The notes under the pieces are model-generated. The model saw only the letters and a program-made list of their open reading frames with translations. It did no database searches and was not told the origin of the DNA. Of a stretch of 64,000 nucleotides of DNA, positions 53,398-62,070 are shown in pieces. The DNA lies in NCBI RefSeq assembly GCF_003600355.1, contig NZ_CP032416.1, positions 330,183 to 394,182 on the forward strand, given 5' to 3'. The first letter of the stretch is position 1. Every line of letters begins with the position of its first letter. The stretch is from Clostridium fermenticellae. Lineage in GTDB: Bacteria > Bacillota > Clostridia > Clostridiales > Clostridiaceae. A program made the translations under genes and the position numbers.

Positions 53398-54066
53398 TTG
53401 AAAGAATATGTATTTAATATTTATGAAACAATAGATATGTTTAAATATCTTATATACGAGTGGTGGCATAGTAATGAAAGGAAGTTCCCCTGGAGAAAAA
53501 CAAATAATTCGTATTTTATCTTAGTATCTGAAATGATGCTTCAAAGGACGAAAGCTGAGCAGGTTGAAGATGTATATAAAAGATTTATAGAAGTCTATCC
53601 GGATATATATTCTCTGGCAAAATCAAAGCCACAGCAAGTTAATTGCATTGTAAAATCTTTAGGATTAAAGGATAGATACAAAGTTTTTATAAATGCTGCA
53701 AGTTTTATTATTCATAATTATAATGGCAAAATACCTGATACGAGGGATGATCTTTTATGTATTCCAGGTGTCGGAGAATATGTTTCGGGAATGGTAATGA
53801 ACTGTGCTTTTAAAAAGAGAGAATATGTAGTTGATACCAATATTGCAAGAATTTTTAATAGAATTCTGGATTTGAATTTGAAAGGTGAAATTCGAAGAAA
53901 AAAAGAAATTATAGAATATTCCTCTGCATATTTTGATACTGAAAATTCCAGACAGTATGCATATGCTATACTTGATTTTGCAGCGGCTATATGCAAAAGT
54001 ATTAATCCGTTATGTGGTATATGTCCTGTAAATAAATATGGAATATGTAGATTTGCAATCTCATAA
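53398..54066 (+). CDS. MIG-like thymine-DNA mismatch glycosylase (HhH-GPD, 4Fe-4S)
   Basis: 222 aa from a TTG (GAAAGGG upstream; an ATG 13 codons in is possible). HhH-GPD superfamily: FPWRKTNNSYFILVSEMMLQRT, the hairpin CIPGVGEYVSGMV, VVDTNIARIFNRIL with catalytic Asp146, and a C-terminal Fe-S site C199-x6-C206-x2-C209-x7-C217. Position 128 is Tyr where EndoIII has its catalytic Lys; Tyr at this site is typical of the archaeal MIG T/G glycosylase. It would repair T:G mismatches from deaminated 5-methylcytosine made by the adjacent methyltransferase. Confidence 0.8.
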   Translation: MKEYVFNIYETIDMFKYLIYEWWHSNERKFPWRKTNNSYFILVSEMMLQRTKAEQVEDVYKRFIEVYPDIYSLAKSKPQQVNCIVKSLGLKDRYKVFINAASFIIHNYNGKIPDTRDDLLCIPGVGEYVSGMVMNCAFKKREYVVDTNIARIFNRILDLNLKGEIRRKKEIIEYSSAYFDTENSRQYAYAILDFAAAICKSINPLCGICPVNKYGICRFAIS

Positions 54067-54093
54067 AAAATTAAAATCTAAAATAGATAGGCT

Positions 54094-54207
54094 GTGAAAA
54101 ACCTGGCAAGATATATGGATGAGTTCACAGAAGAGGAAATACTGAAAGTAATAAAATCATATTTAGTTGATGGGTTAAGTTATAGAAAATTCAATCATAA
54201 ATACTAG
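54094..54207 (+). pseudogene. Short remnant ORF, unknown
   Basis: 37 codons, GTG start: KNLARYMDEFTEEEILKVIKSYLVDGLSYRKFNHK. Helical, looks like the N-terminal end of a larger protein cut off by a stop. No ribosome site. GGTGCTAAATCTCTGT shortly after it (54223 region) recurs on the minus strand at the 3' end of the transposase fragment at 41.07 kb. Confidence 0.3.
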
Positions 54208-54402
54208 GATTACCTGCACTTGATAATGGTGCTAAATCTCTGTAATCTCACTCATTTTCTTGTGTAGTATTTGCCAACTTACATTATAATTTCCATGATT
54301 GTATTCTCTTTATAAAGAAATTATGTAGATACTAAGGCTAATAATATTGATAAAAATCATAGAGAAATATAAAATATCTTCCTATGATTTTTATTTTAAT
54401 AT

Positions 54403-54714
54403 TTAACCTCCACCAGTACCAGCAGGGTTTACATACCAATATTTAATTTTCCCAAAATATTTATATTTCATATTGATTTTATATGAATCCGGACCAATGG
54501 CTGGGTTATTACAAATATATAGAGTACCATATTGAGGATCCGGAATTGGTCTTTTAGATATTTTTGTCTTAAATGCTTTAACAATATATCCTTTAAAAAA
54601 TAAATCTGCTCTTATAGTTCTTTCAATTGTTGAATGAGTAAAAATATCTGATATAATATATATTACTATAACAATGAAACACGCAAATATTACTTTAATA
54701 TGTTTATGCTTCAT
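54403..54714 (-). CDS. Small exported or membrane-anchored hypothetical protein
   Basis: 103 aa from the ATG at 54714 (GGAGAGGTG upstream). N-terminal helix KVIFACFIVIVIYIISDIF, then a soluble domain with ISKRPIPDPQYGTLYICNNPAIGPDSYKI and a C-terminal YWYVNPAGTGGG. I recognise no family. Its promoter must lie in the gap above, which is otherwise gene-free. Confidence 0.6.
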   Translation of the reverse strand: MKHKHIKVIFACFIVIVIYIISDIFTHSTIERTIRADLFFKGYIVKAFKTKISKRPIPDPQYGTLYICNNPAIGPDSYKINMKYKYFGKIKYWYVNPAGTGGG

Positions 54715-55240
54715 ATATTTCACCTCTCCACAATTGGTATATTTTATATAAATAGTATAAAATAACATTTATTTAATTATATACTATAATTCAACTAAGA
54801 GGTAGACATCATCAATATGATTTTGATAAAAATAAAAGTAAGTTTAAGACTCCATAATTACTGATAATATAGTAGTACAATGTATTTACGTGCTGAAGGG
54901 TGAAAACCTCAAGCAATCAATAATATTTACAGTTATGGATTACTTAAAGTTTTATCGTGTTTACCTATAGTCCTAAGTAGTATAGCATCATTTATATATT
55001 GCCAGGTTATTCTAATTCCCATAGCAATAGTCATTTCAAAAATATTATTAGTACCTTGTATTCTCTTTATAAAGGTTTTACGGACGTAGTCCTTGTATAT
55101 ATAACATTAATCCCGGAGGGATATTTTAAAACTACAGAAATTATAATAAATAACGAAATTTTTCCCGGTAAAAGATTAAATATATTTAAAACTAAAATAA
55201 CCTGCCTTTCATAAGAAGGACAGAGTACCCTAACGGGTTT

Positions 55241-55264
55241 GAAGGCTTACAGCCTTCCTTTTTT
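55241..55264 (+). terminator. Intrinsic terminator in gene-free stretch
   Basis: GAAGGCT (55241-55247) and AGCCTTC (55251-55257) form a stem with a 3-nt loop, followed by TTTTTT. No gene is visible immediately before it, so it may end a lost gene or an RNA. The rest of the gap 54715-56000 holds repeat copy J and nothing else recognised. Confidence 0.65.
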
Positions 55265-55645
55265 AAGTTTATAGTAATGACTGTACTAATTTAATTATTA
55301 GGACATTAACTTCCCGGGTATATAGTAAAACTCACATTTAAATTTAAATAATTCAATAGGACTAACCGTCCTGGAATCATTTCATTTATCTAAAATTTAA
55401 GTTAAATATCTTTTATGCCCAAAAAGATCTTAAGGTTCTGAATATACTATCTGAATTACAGGTTATTCAGACTTTTTTAGTTATCTTAACAGATGTCTAA
55501 AAACTGCAATTATAGTATAAATCAATATGGCTATCGCCATAAACCCTTAAAGGAGAAATCATATTTATCAAGTTTACATAAAGTTATATAATTATTTATA
55601 TACTTTTATTAATATATAAAGCATTTATTGATTTAAGTATATAAC

Positions 55646-55894
55646 TTATAAGGACAAACTTAACTCACACCGCAGAGGTATACCTGGAAACTGAAGGCAC
55701 ATCTAAAAAGTTTTTTACATCTCTTAGCGAAGCCTTTTAGAAAAATTTTAGTAGATTATATATGTTTGAGCGAAGCTAAGTTTATATAATCTGCTTAAAT
55801 TTTTAAAAGGCAAGCCTAGAGATGTTAAAACTTTTTTAGGGTGCCAAAGTTTGTGAGTATACCTCTGCGGTGTGAGTTAAGTTTGTCCTTATAA
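55646..55894. repeat. Long hairpin element, copy J, with 37-bp perfect outer arms
   Basis: 249 bp. Outer arms 55646-55682 and 55858-55894 are perfectly complementary over 37 bp (begin TTATAAGGACAAACTTAAC). The inside continues as an imperfect stem (AGAGATGTTAAAAC... against the left arm) and an inner stem around TTAGTAGATTATATA closed by TGTTTGAGCGAAGCTAAGTTT. The outer sequence differs from copies A-I, but the loop is the same type. Confidence 0.9.
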
Positions 55895-56000
55895 CCGTAT
55901 ATCTATGATCAATGCTTAATCGCAATATATCCATTTCATGTTGGTATTGAAATGATGTTATTTACACATAATAGTTAAAAATAGGTTTTGGGAGGAAAAT

Positions 56001-56828
56001 GTGAAAAACATAAGTGTTCAGTGTATTAAAAATTTAATTTTTAGATTTTTTGATGATGACATATTGGCACTGTCTTCTCAGCTGGCATATGGTTTTATAT
56101 TTGCCTTTTTTCCATTTATGATATTTCTTATGACACTTATTGGATATAGTCCAATAAGCAGTGGAAATGTATTGGATGGACTCGATAGGCTGCTCCCGGA
56201 CGAAGCACTGTATCTTATAAAAACTACTGTTATTGAAGTTGTCGATTCGAGGAAAAGCAATTTGATGTCATTTAGCTTGATTTTTACAATATGGTCTGTG
56301 TCATCAGGTTTTGATGCAGTTATAAAGGGAATTAACAAGGCATATGATGAAAAAGAAAATAGAAGCTATTTTAAACTTAAATTAATAAGTATATTGTTTA
56401 CATTTGAACTTACTGTAATGATATTAATTTTAATATTTTTATTGGTGTTTGGACAAATAATAGGGAATTCAATTGCAAGTAAATACGGTTTTTCATACCA
56501 ATTTAAAGTAATTTGGAATTTTGCAAGATATGCAATAATTATTTCAACTACTATATTTATTTTTGCATCGCTGTATCATTATACTCCCAGTAAACGACTT
56601 GCCTGGAGTGATGTTATGCCGGGTTCATTTTTTGCTACAATAGGACTTATATTAGTATCAATTGGATTTGCATATTATGTTAATACATTTACTAATTATT
56701 CACTTTTATATGGCAGTATTGGTGCAGTTATTGTATTTTTAACATGGCTTTTTTTGATGTCAATCATAATATTGCTCGGTGGAGAAATAAATGCGATTTT
56801 TGTTTCCAAGTGTGGGACTAAAGAGTAA
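56001..56828 (+). CDS. YihY/BrkB-family inner membrane protein
   Basis: 275 aa, GTG start (GGGAGG upstream). Six helices; DDDILALSSQLAYGFIFAFFPFMIFLMTLIGY, then the central WSVSSGFDAVIKGINKAYDEKENRSYFKLKLISI and FASLYHYTPSKRLAWSDVMPGSFFATIGLILVSIGFAYYV, all characteristic of the family. Function uncertain (formerly named ribonuclease BN by mistake). It stands alone after the repeat-rich region. Confidence 0.9.
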   Translation: MKNISVQCIKNLIFRFFDDDILALSSQLAYGFIFAFFPFMIFLMTLIGYSPISSGNVLDGLDRLLPDEALYLIKTTVIEVVDSRKSNLMSFSLIFTIWSVSSGFDAVIKGINKAYDEKENRSYFKLKLISILFTFELTVMILILIFLLVFGQIIGNSIASKYGFSYQFKVIWNFARYAIIISTTIFIFASLYHYTPSKRLAWSDVMPGSFFATIGLILVSIGFAYYVNTFTNYSLLYGSIGAVIVFLTWLFLMSIIILLGGEINAIFVSKCGTKE

Positions 56829-57076
56829 GAATTTCATCAATTTATTCACTAAAAAAAATTATAGTCTATATAATTTTTAATTTCGACAGAAGATTATAAT
56901 AAAAAAAAGTAAATAGTTGTATTAACAAAATATTAAAAATGACTGATATGATAATAGATAATTTTTGATGTCATATAAGATAGATAATCTTATAATTTTC
57001 ATTATCATGAAATGACATATTTTTTTTAGATGTTGTGATAATATTATTTTATCACTTAGTCATGGGGGGAAAAAAT

Positions 57077-57427
57077 ATGGTAATAGAAAGTTTGGTTAAG
57101 GTTAATGAATTTGAGGGGATAAAGTATAACTATATTTATAAATTATTAAAAGATAAGGTGATGATTACATATAAGAAGCAAGCTTTGGAACTAGAATGTT
57201 ATGGTATAGAAATTGAGAGACAGGATTTAAAGGATAATAAAATTATAAACTCGGAGAAAGATTTTGTTAAAAATATAAGTCCACAAAAATACAAGGTATA
57301 TAATCTTCTTAAAATGCTGTATAATAATGGCGTTTCTCCTATACATCTTATAGATGTACTTGGAGAATATATTGATGAATATATAATAGATTTTGATGAT
57401 AAGATAAACATGTGTATTAATTATTAA
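57077..57427 (+). CDS. DUF6514 family protein
   Basis: 116 aa from the ATG at 57077, with GGGGGG upstream. Pattern VIESLVKVNEFEGIKYNYIYKLLKD, YGIEIERQDLKDNKIINSEKDFVKNISPQKYKVYNLLKMLYNNGVSPIHLIDVLGEYIDEYI fits the small clostridial DUF6514 family, of unknown function. Single gene with an intrinsic terminator directly after it. Confidence 0.75.
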   Translation: MVIESLVKVNEFEGIKYNYIYKLLKDKVMITYKKQALELECYGIEIERQDLKDNKIINSEKDFVKNISPQKYKVYNLLKMLYNNGVSPIHLIDVLGEYIDEYIIDFDDKINMCINY

Positions 57428-57439
57428 TATCCAATAAAT

Positions 57440-57470
57440 AAAAAGAGGGCAAGATCCTCTTTTTATTTTA
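57440..57470 (+). terminator. Intrinsic terminator after the DUF6514 gene
   Basis: AAAAAGAGG (57440-57448) and CCTCTTTTT (57456-57464), loop of 7, then TATTTTAT. Confidence 0.8.
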
Positions 57471-57539
57471 TACTATTATAAATTTGGCTTTTAAAATAAC
57501 TGATTTTAATTTATTATAGTAAATATGGGGGTGAATATT

Positions 57540-57956
57540 TTGATATTTGGTGTTGGAATCGATATAGTTGAGATTAGAAGAATTAAGGAAGTATTAGAAG
57601 AACATTCGAATTTTCTAGAAAAAAATTTTTCTAAAAATGAAATGGAGTACTTCAAAAGAAGGAATTTGAGACCGGAGTTTGTTGCAGGAAGATTTGCAGC
57701 TAAAGAGGCCGTTTCGAAAGCTCTTGGTACTGGATTCAGCGGCTTTGAGATCAAAGACATTGAAATCGATAGGACTGCTTCTGGAAAACCTACCGTTGTA
57801 TTAAAAGGAAAGGCAAAGCTTATAGCACAAAAATATGGAGAATACAAGATACATGTAAGTATATCTCATGGTTTAGATAGTGCTGTAGCCTATGCTGTAA
57901 TGGAGGTTGATAAACTTGAAGATTGCGACTGTAAATGTAATGAGGAAGATAGATAG
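57540..57956 (+). CDS. acpS: Holo-[acyl-carrier-protein] synthase
   Basis: 138 aa from a TTG at 57540, with GGGGGTG 7 nt upstream; the ATG 15 nt earlier overlaps that site. GVGIDIVEIRRIKEVL (Mg-binding Asp), FVAGRFAAKEAVSKALGTG, IEIDRTASGKPTV and HVSISHGLDSAVAYAV are typical. It transfers phosphopantetheine from CoA to ACP. The C-terminal tail KLEDCDCKCNEEDR extends past the usual end and overlaps nnr by 41 bp. Confidence 0.92.
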   Translation: MIFGVGIDIVEIRRIKEVLEEHSNFLEKNFSKNEMEYFKRRNLRPEFVAGRFAAKEAVSKALGTGFSGFEIKDIEIDRTASGKPTVVLKGKAKLIAQKYGEYKIHVSISHGLDSAVAYAVMEVDKLEDCDCKCNEEDR

Positions 57957-59415
57957 TTATTGCATAGAGGAACTAGGGATACCGGGTATAGTTCTTATGG
58001 AGAATGCTGCCTTAAAAGTTATAGAGAATCTTAAGCTGGATAAGTTTGATAGATTCTGTATAATTTGTTCAAAAGGCAATAATGGTGGTGACGGATTTTC
58101 TGTAGCAAGACATCTTACTATTATGAAAAAGTGCGTAGATGTATTTTTAATTGGAAATAGTGATAGGATGAGTCATGATTGCAAAGTTAATTATAATATT
58201 TTGAAAAACATTGGAGTAAATGCAGTAAATGTAAGTTCTAAGGAAAATATTGATGTTTTAGGGAAAGCAATACTTCAAAGTGATATTGTTGTTGATGCTA
58301 TGTTTGGTACAGGCCTTTCGAGGGATATAAGTGGAATTTTTGACTCTGTTATAACACTTGTCAACGAATATGGCAAGTATATTGTAGCTATAGATGCTCC
58401 TTCCGGATTTGAAAGTGATACAGGCAAAATACTTGGGAATTGCATTAAAGCAGATGAGACTGTGACATTCGGGTTATATAAAAAAGGATTTTTAAGCTAT
58501 GGAGCAGACAAATTTACCGGGAAGATAAGTGTTAAGAATATAGGAATACCACAGTTTGCAGTTGATAAATTTACAGAAGATGATTTTATAACAAATCGCT
58601 ATATGATAAAGAGGGATCTTAGAGTTAGAGATAAATACTCCCATAAAGGCGATTATGGAAGAGTTATGATTTTTGCAGGTTCTGCCGGATTTACAGGTGC
58701 AGCTTATATATGTACACAAGGAGCAGTTAGATGTGGCTCTGGACTTGTAACATTATGCTGCAGTAAAAACATTCAGGAACTTTTGTCCTCTAAACTTATT
58801 GAAGCTATGACAATTTCAACTGATGATGATCAAGATATGTTAAAACTCTTAAAAAAATGTGATGCTGTTGCTTTTGGACCGGGACTTAAAAATAGTGAGG
58901 CAACTTTAGATCTGCTTAAAAAGGTCATATTTAACTATGACGGTGATGTTGTATTAGATGCAGATGGCCTGAATGTTTTGAGTGGAAAGCTTAATATAAT
59001 AAAAAAAAGTAAATGTAAATTTATATTTACCCCGCATGCAGGAGAAATGTCTAGAATTACAGGACTCAGTGTGGAATACATAAATGAAAACAGAATTGAT
59101 GTTTCAAAAAAATTTGCAAGAGATAATCATGTAGTAGTGCTTTTGAAAGGATATAATACTGTGGTTACCGATGGATATAGAACTTTTATAAATCCTACAG
59201 GTAATAGTTCTATGGCATCGGGAGGAATGGGCGACTGTTTAACTGGTATTATAGTATCACTTTTAGGACAGGGATATGACCCTCTTGAGGCTGCATATAT
59301 TGGAGCATTTTTACATGGATATTGTGGGGATAAATTATCCAGGAATATGTATTCTGTAAATGCAAGTCATATAATAGATCAAATTCCGTTTGCAATTAAA
59401 GAACTTCTAAGCTGA
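57916..59415 (+). CDS. nnr: Bifunctional NAD(P)H-hydrate epimerase / ADP-dependent dehydratase
   Basis: 499 aa from the TTG at 57916 (GGAGGT 8 nt upstream). N-terminal YjeF_N epimerase domain: IVLMENAALKVIENL, KGNNGGDGFSVARHL, VDAMFGTGLSRDISG and DAPSGFESDTG. The C-terminal dehydratase domain of the ribokinase fold has FAGSAGFTGAAYI, GPGL, LDADGLNVL, TPHAGEM and MASGGMGDCLTGIIVSL. Repairs damaged NAD(P)HX. Same order after acpS as in many clostridia. Confidence 0.93.
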   Translation: MKIATVNVMRKIDSYCIEELGIPGIVLMENAALKVIENLKLDKFDRFCIICSKGNNGGDGFSVARHLTIMKKCVDVFLIGNSDRMSHDCKVNYNILKNIGVNAVNVSSKENIDVLGKAILQSDIVVDAMFGTGLSRDISGIFDSVITLVNEYGKYIVAIDAPSGFESDTGKILGNCIKADETVTFGLYKKGFLSYGADKFTGKISVKNIGIPQFAVDKFTEDDFITNRYMIKRDLRVRDKYSHKGDYGRVMIFAGSAGFTGAAYICTQGAVRCGSGLVTLCCSKNIQELLSSKLIEAMTISTDDDQDMLKLLKKCDAVAFGPGLKNSEATLDLLKKVIFNYDGDVVLDADGLNVLSGKLNIIKKSKCKFIFTPHAGEMSRITGLSVEYINENRIDVSKKFARDNHVVVLLKGYNTVVTDGYRTFINPTGNSSMASGGMGDCLTGIIVSLLGQGYDPLEAAYIGAFLHGYCGDKLSRNMYSVNASHIIDQIPFAIKELLS

Positions 59416-59537
59416 ATAACTCATCTTTAGAATATAAAGACACATAACATAATATATATTAGTAATAAAAGATATGAGAAGTTATTGTAGGTTGATTTTG
59501 GTAGTTTATACTATAGTAATTTTTTTGGAGGAGTAGG

Positions 59538-60140
59538 GTGAAAAGAGTATTATTAATTAGTTTGTGTCTTTTAATTGCAGTATTTCAGATTGGATGTGAA
59601 AATAAAGATAGGGATGCTGAAAAAAATTTAAAGTATATCAGAAACCTGGACAGCTATGTTTGCAATGTTAACATAAGCATGAAAAATGATAAGCAAACAG
59701 TGACTTATAGTGGAAAGCAATTCTATGATAAGACATATGGATTAAGGTTCAACCTTGGAAATAACAGAATATATATTTATAAAGATGAGAATGTGTTTGT
59801 AAAAGACTTAAAAAGCAATAATGAATATACTACCAGAAAAGATTCCGATAGTATATTCAAATTAAGTTTTGTTGCATATTACATAACTTTATTGTATACA
59901 GATGAAAATATAAAGAATTCATTTAAAAAATTGAATAATGAGGAATATCAAATCGTGAGTCTGGACATTCCTGGAAACAATAAAAATGTGAGCAGCGCTG
60001 ATTTATATATTAGATTGTCTGATAAGGTTCCTAAGTATTTGTATGTTTATGGCTTAAAGGGTAAGGAAAACATCAAAGTGGAATATTTATCATTTGATCC
60101 TAATAGGAAGCTTAGTAAGCGTATTTTTGATACTAAATAA
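59538..60140 (+). CDS. GerS-like germination lipoprotein
   Basis: 200 aa, GTG start with GGAGGAG upstream. Lipobox FQIGC (C20). LolA/GerS-type beta-rich body: NLKYIRNLDSYVCNVNISMKNDKQTVTYSGKQFYDK...GLRFNLGNNRIYIYKDENVFVKDLKSNNEY. GerS of Clostridioides difficile is needed for spore cortex modification and germination. Position after acpS-nnr fits; the alanine racemase gene usually found next is absent here. Confidence 0.75.
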   Translation: MKRVLLISLCLLIAVFQIGCENKDRDAEKNLKYIRNLDSYVCNVNISMKNDKQTVTYSGKQFYDKTYGLRFNLGNNRIYIYKDENVFVKDLKSNNEYTTRKDSDSIFKLSFVAYYITLLYTDENIKNSFKKLNNEEYQIVSLDIPGNNKNVSSADLYIRLSDKVPKYLYVYGLKGKENIKVEYLSFDPNRKLSKRIFDTK

Positions 60141-60496
60141 ATTTGATGAATTCAAGCTTACGGGGAGACCTGCAGATCTTAAAATTTGGCTTAGATGATA
60201 TTATATTTAGTATGTATATAATAACCATTGAATGTGTAATATAATAATATGGTTAACTGTATTATTATATTATACTTTATTATAAATACAGCCTTCATTA
60301 ATTTAACACAGCGAATACATATTGTTTTTGTGTAAAGATACATAACGTAAATGGTAATATAAGTGATTTATATATTAAATTACAAGTAGAATAATGTAGA
60401 AATTAGTTATAATTTCTTTGACATGCTTGTAACCCTGGATATATAATTTATATGTATATATTTTCGCTTAAGTTAATAGGAGGTATTAATTTTTAT
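60141..60496. other. 356-bp gap where alr is usually found
   Basis: AT-rich, no open frame of useful size and no clear family repeat (AATTCAAGCTTACGGGGAGA at its start is weakly like element ends). It probably carries the mazEF promoter. In related genomes this place holds alr; here there is no trace of it. Confidence 0.5.
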
Positions 60497-60817
60497 ATGT
60501 CAAATTCAAAAAGATTAGTAGTCGACCTCTCAGAAACACTTTACAATGAATTTAATAAGGCACTAAAAGAAGATTGCAAAAAAAGAAGTGAATTTATTAG
60601 AGAAGCCATCATATTATATATTAAAGAGAAAAAAAGATTAAGTAAGATAGAGCAAATGGAAAGTGGTTATAAAGAAATGGCAAAACTTAATTTGGAATTT
60701 GCAGAAATGGGCTTTGCAAGTGACATGAAGGAATTAAAAGAATATGAAGCAAAGCTTTCGGAGAGTGATTTGGCAGATGACAACGATAGTGAAAAGAGGA
60801 GATATATTCTATGCTGA
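60497..60817 (+). CDS. mazE: Ribbon-helix-helix antitoxin (EndoAI/MazE-like)
   Basis: 106 aa from the ATG at 60497 (AGGAGGT about 12 nt upstream). RHH domain [44 protein letters not shown], then a helical, acidic tail that would bind and block MazF. It overlaps the toxin gene by 41 bp, as in other Firmicutes mazEF pairs, giving coupled translation. Usual size is about 90 aa; the tail is a little longer. Confidence 0.88.
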   Translation: MSNSKRLVVDLSETLYNEFNKALKEDCKKRSEFIREAIILYIKEKKRLSKIEQMESGYKEMAKLNLEFAEMGFASDMKELKEYEAKLSESDLADDNDSEKRRYILC

Positions 60818-61127
60818 TTTAAGCCCTGTAGTTGGCTCTGAACAAGGTGGGATAAGACCTGTAATTATAATTCAAAATGATGTAGGTAATAAATATAGCC
60901 CCACTGTAATAATATCAGCAATTACGTCGCAGATAAATAAGGCAAAGCTTCCTACACATGTGGAGATTTCATCAGAGGCCTATGGACTTAATAAAGATTC
61001 TGTAGTTTTGCTGGAACAGATAAGAACTTTAGATAAGAGAAGATTAAAAGAAAGAATAGGTCATATGACAGAGTCAGACATGAAAAAGGTTGATGATGCA
61101 CTTTTGATAAGCATAGGGTTACAATAG
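60777..61127 (+). CDS. mazF: MazF/EndoA-type mRNA interferase
   Basis: 116 aa from the ATG at 60777 (GGAGAG upstream). [82 protein letters not shown]: the complete EndoA pattern. Ribosome-independent endoribonuclease specific for U^ACAU in Bacillus; inhibited by the RHH partner. Followed by an intrinsic terminator. Confidence 0.95.
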   Translation: MTTIVKRGDIFYADLSPVVGSEQGGIRPVIIIQNDVGNKYSPTVIISAITSQINKAKLPTHVEISSEAYGLNKDSVVLLEQIRTLDKRRLKERIGHMTESDMKKVDDALLISIGLQ

Positions 61128-61137
61128 CAAATTAATG

Positions 61138-61170
61138 TAAGGGTTTATGTTTCATAAACCCTTATTTATG
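61138..61170 (+). terminator. Intrinsic terminator after mazF
   Basis: A perfect 12-bp stem TAAGGGTTTATG / CATAAACCCTTA (61138-61149, 61153-61164) with a 3-nt loop, then TTTATG. Confidence 0.75.
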
Positions 61171-61245
61171 TGCCCGGTTTATATATAAAACTTTTGTTTT
61201 GTGATAAAATAATACTTGATTGTATGCTTTAAGGAGGTTAGGATT

Positions 61246-62070
61246 GTGAAAAAAAGTATAGAAGAATTAACTCAAATGGCTAAGGTTATTAGAAAAGATA
61301 TAATAACTATGCTAACAGAATCAGCTTCAGGTCATCCAGGAGGTTCATTATCTTCTGTAGAGATTTTAACTACACTATATTTTAACGAAATGAATATTGA
61401 TCCTGAAAATCCAGGGGATCTTGATAGAGACAGATTTGTACTTTCTAAAGGTCATGCAGCACCAGCACTTTATAGTGTGCTTTGCAGAAGAGGATTTTTT
61501 GACGTTAAAAAATTAAAGACACTAAGAAAGATTAATTCTACTTTACAAGGACACCCTAATATGAATGAAGTTAGTGGAATAGATATGTCTACTGGTTCAC
61601 TAGGACAGGGAATTTCGGCTGCAGTTGGTATGGCTATAGCCGGAAAAATAGATGGAAAAAATTATAGAGTGTACTTCATACTTGGTGATGGAGAACTTGA
61701 AGAAGGTCAAGTTTGGGAAGCTTCGATGGCAGCTGCTCAATACAAATTAGATAATCTTACAGCTTTTGTTGATCATAATGGACTTCAAATTGATGGACCA
61801 TGTGAAGAAGTTATGTCAGCTGAACCAATAACAGATAAATTTAAAGCATTTAGATGGAATGTTATAGAAATTGATGGACACGATTTTAATCAGATAATTG
61901 ATGCTATAGAACAGGCTAAGAAGACAAAGGGAAAACCAACTGTTATCGTATGTAAAACCGTAAAAGGCAAAGGCGTATCATTTATGGAAAATCAAGTTGA
62001 ATGGCATGGCTCCGCACCTAATCAGGAACAATGTGATATAGCTTTGAAAGAAATCGGAGGTGAAGAGTAA
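61246..62070 (+). CDS. Transketolase, N-terminal (thiamine-binding) subunit
   Basis: 274 aa from the GTG at 61246 (AGGAGGTT 8 nt upstream). SASGHPGGSLSSVEILTTLYFNEM, LSKGHAAPALYSVL, GQGISAAVGMAIAGKIDG and the thiamine-diphosphate motif LGDGELEEGQVWEASMAAAQYKLDNLTAFVDHNG. It forms the enzyme with the next gene; split transketolases are usual in clostridia. Pentose phosphate interconversion. Overlaps the next start by one base (TAATG). Confidence 0.93.
   Translation: MKKSIEELTQMAKVIRKDIITMLTESASGHPGGSLSSVEILTTLYFNEMNIDPENPGDLDRDRFVLSKGHAAPALYSVLCRRGFFDVKKLKTLRKINSTLQGHPNMNEVSGIDMSTGSLGQGISAAVGMAIAGKIDGKNYRVYFILGDGELEEGQVWEASMAAAQYKLDNLTAFVDHNGLQIDGPCEEVMSAEPITDKFKAFRWNVIEIDGHDFNQIIDAIEQAKKTKGKPTVIVCKTVKGKGVSFMENQVEWHGSAPNQEQCDIALKEIGGEE

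Noticed and set aside
54999-55214. 71-codon open frame in the gene-free stretch
   Set aside because: No ribosome site, no recognisable domain and irregular composition; part of a decayed or non-coding stretch.
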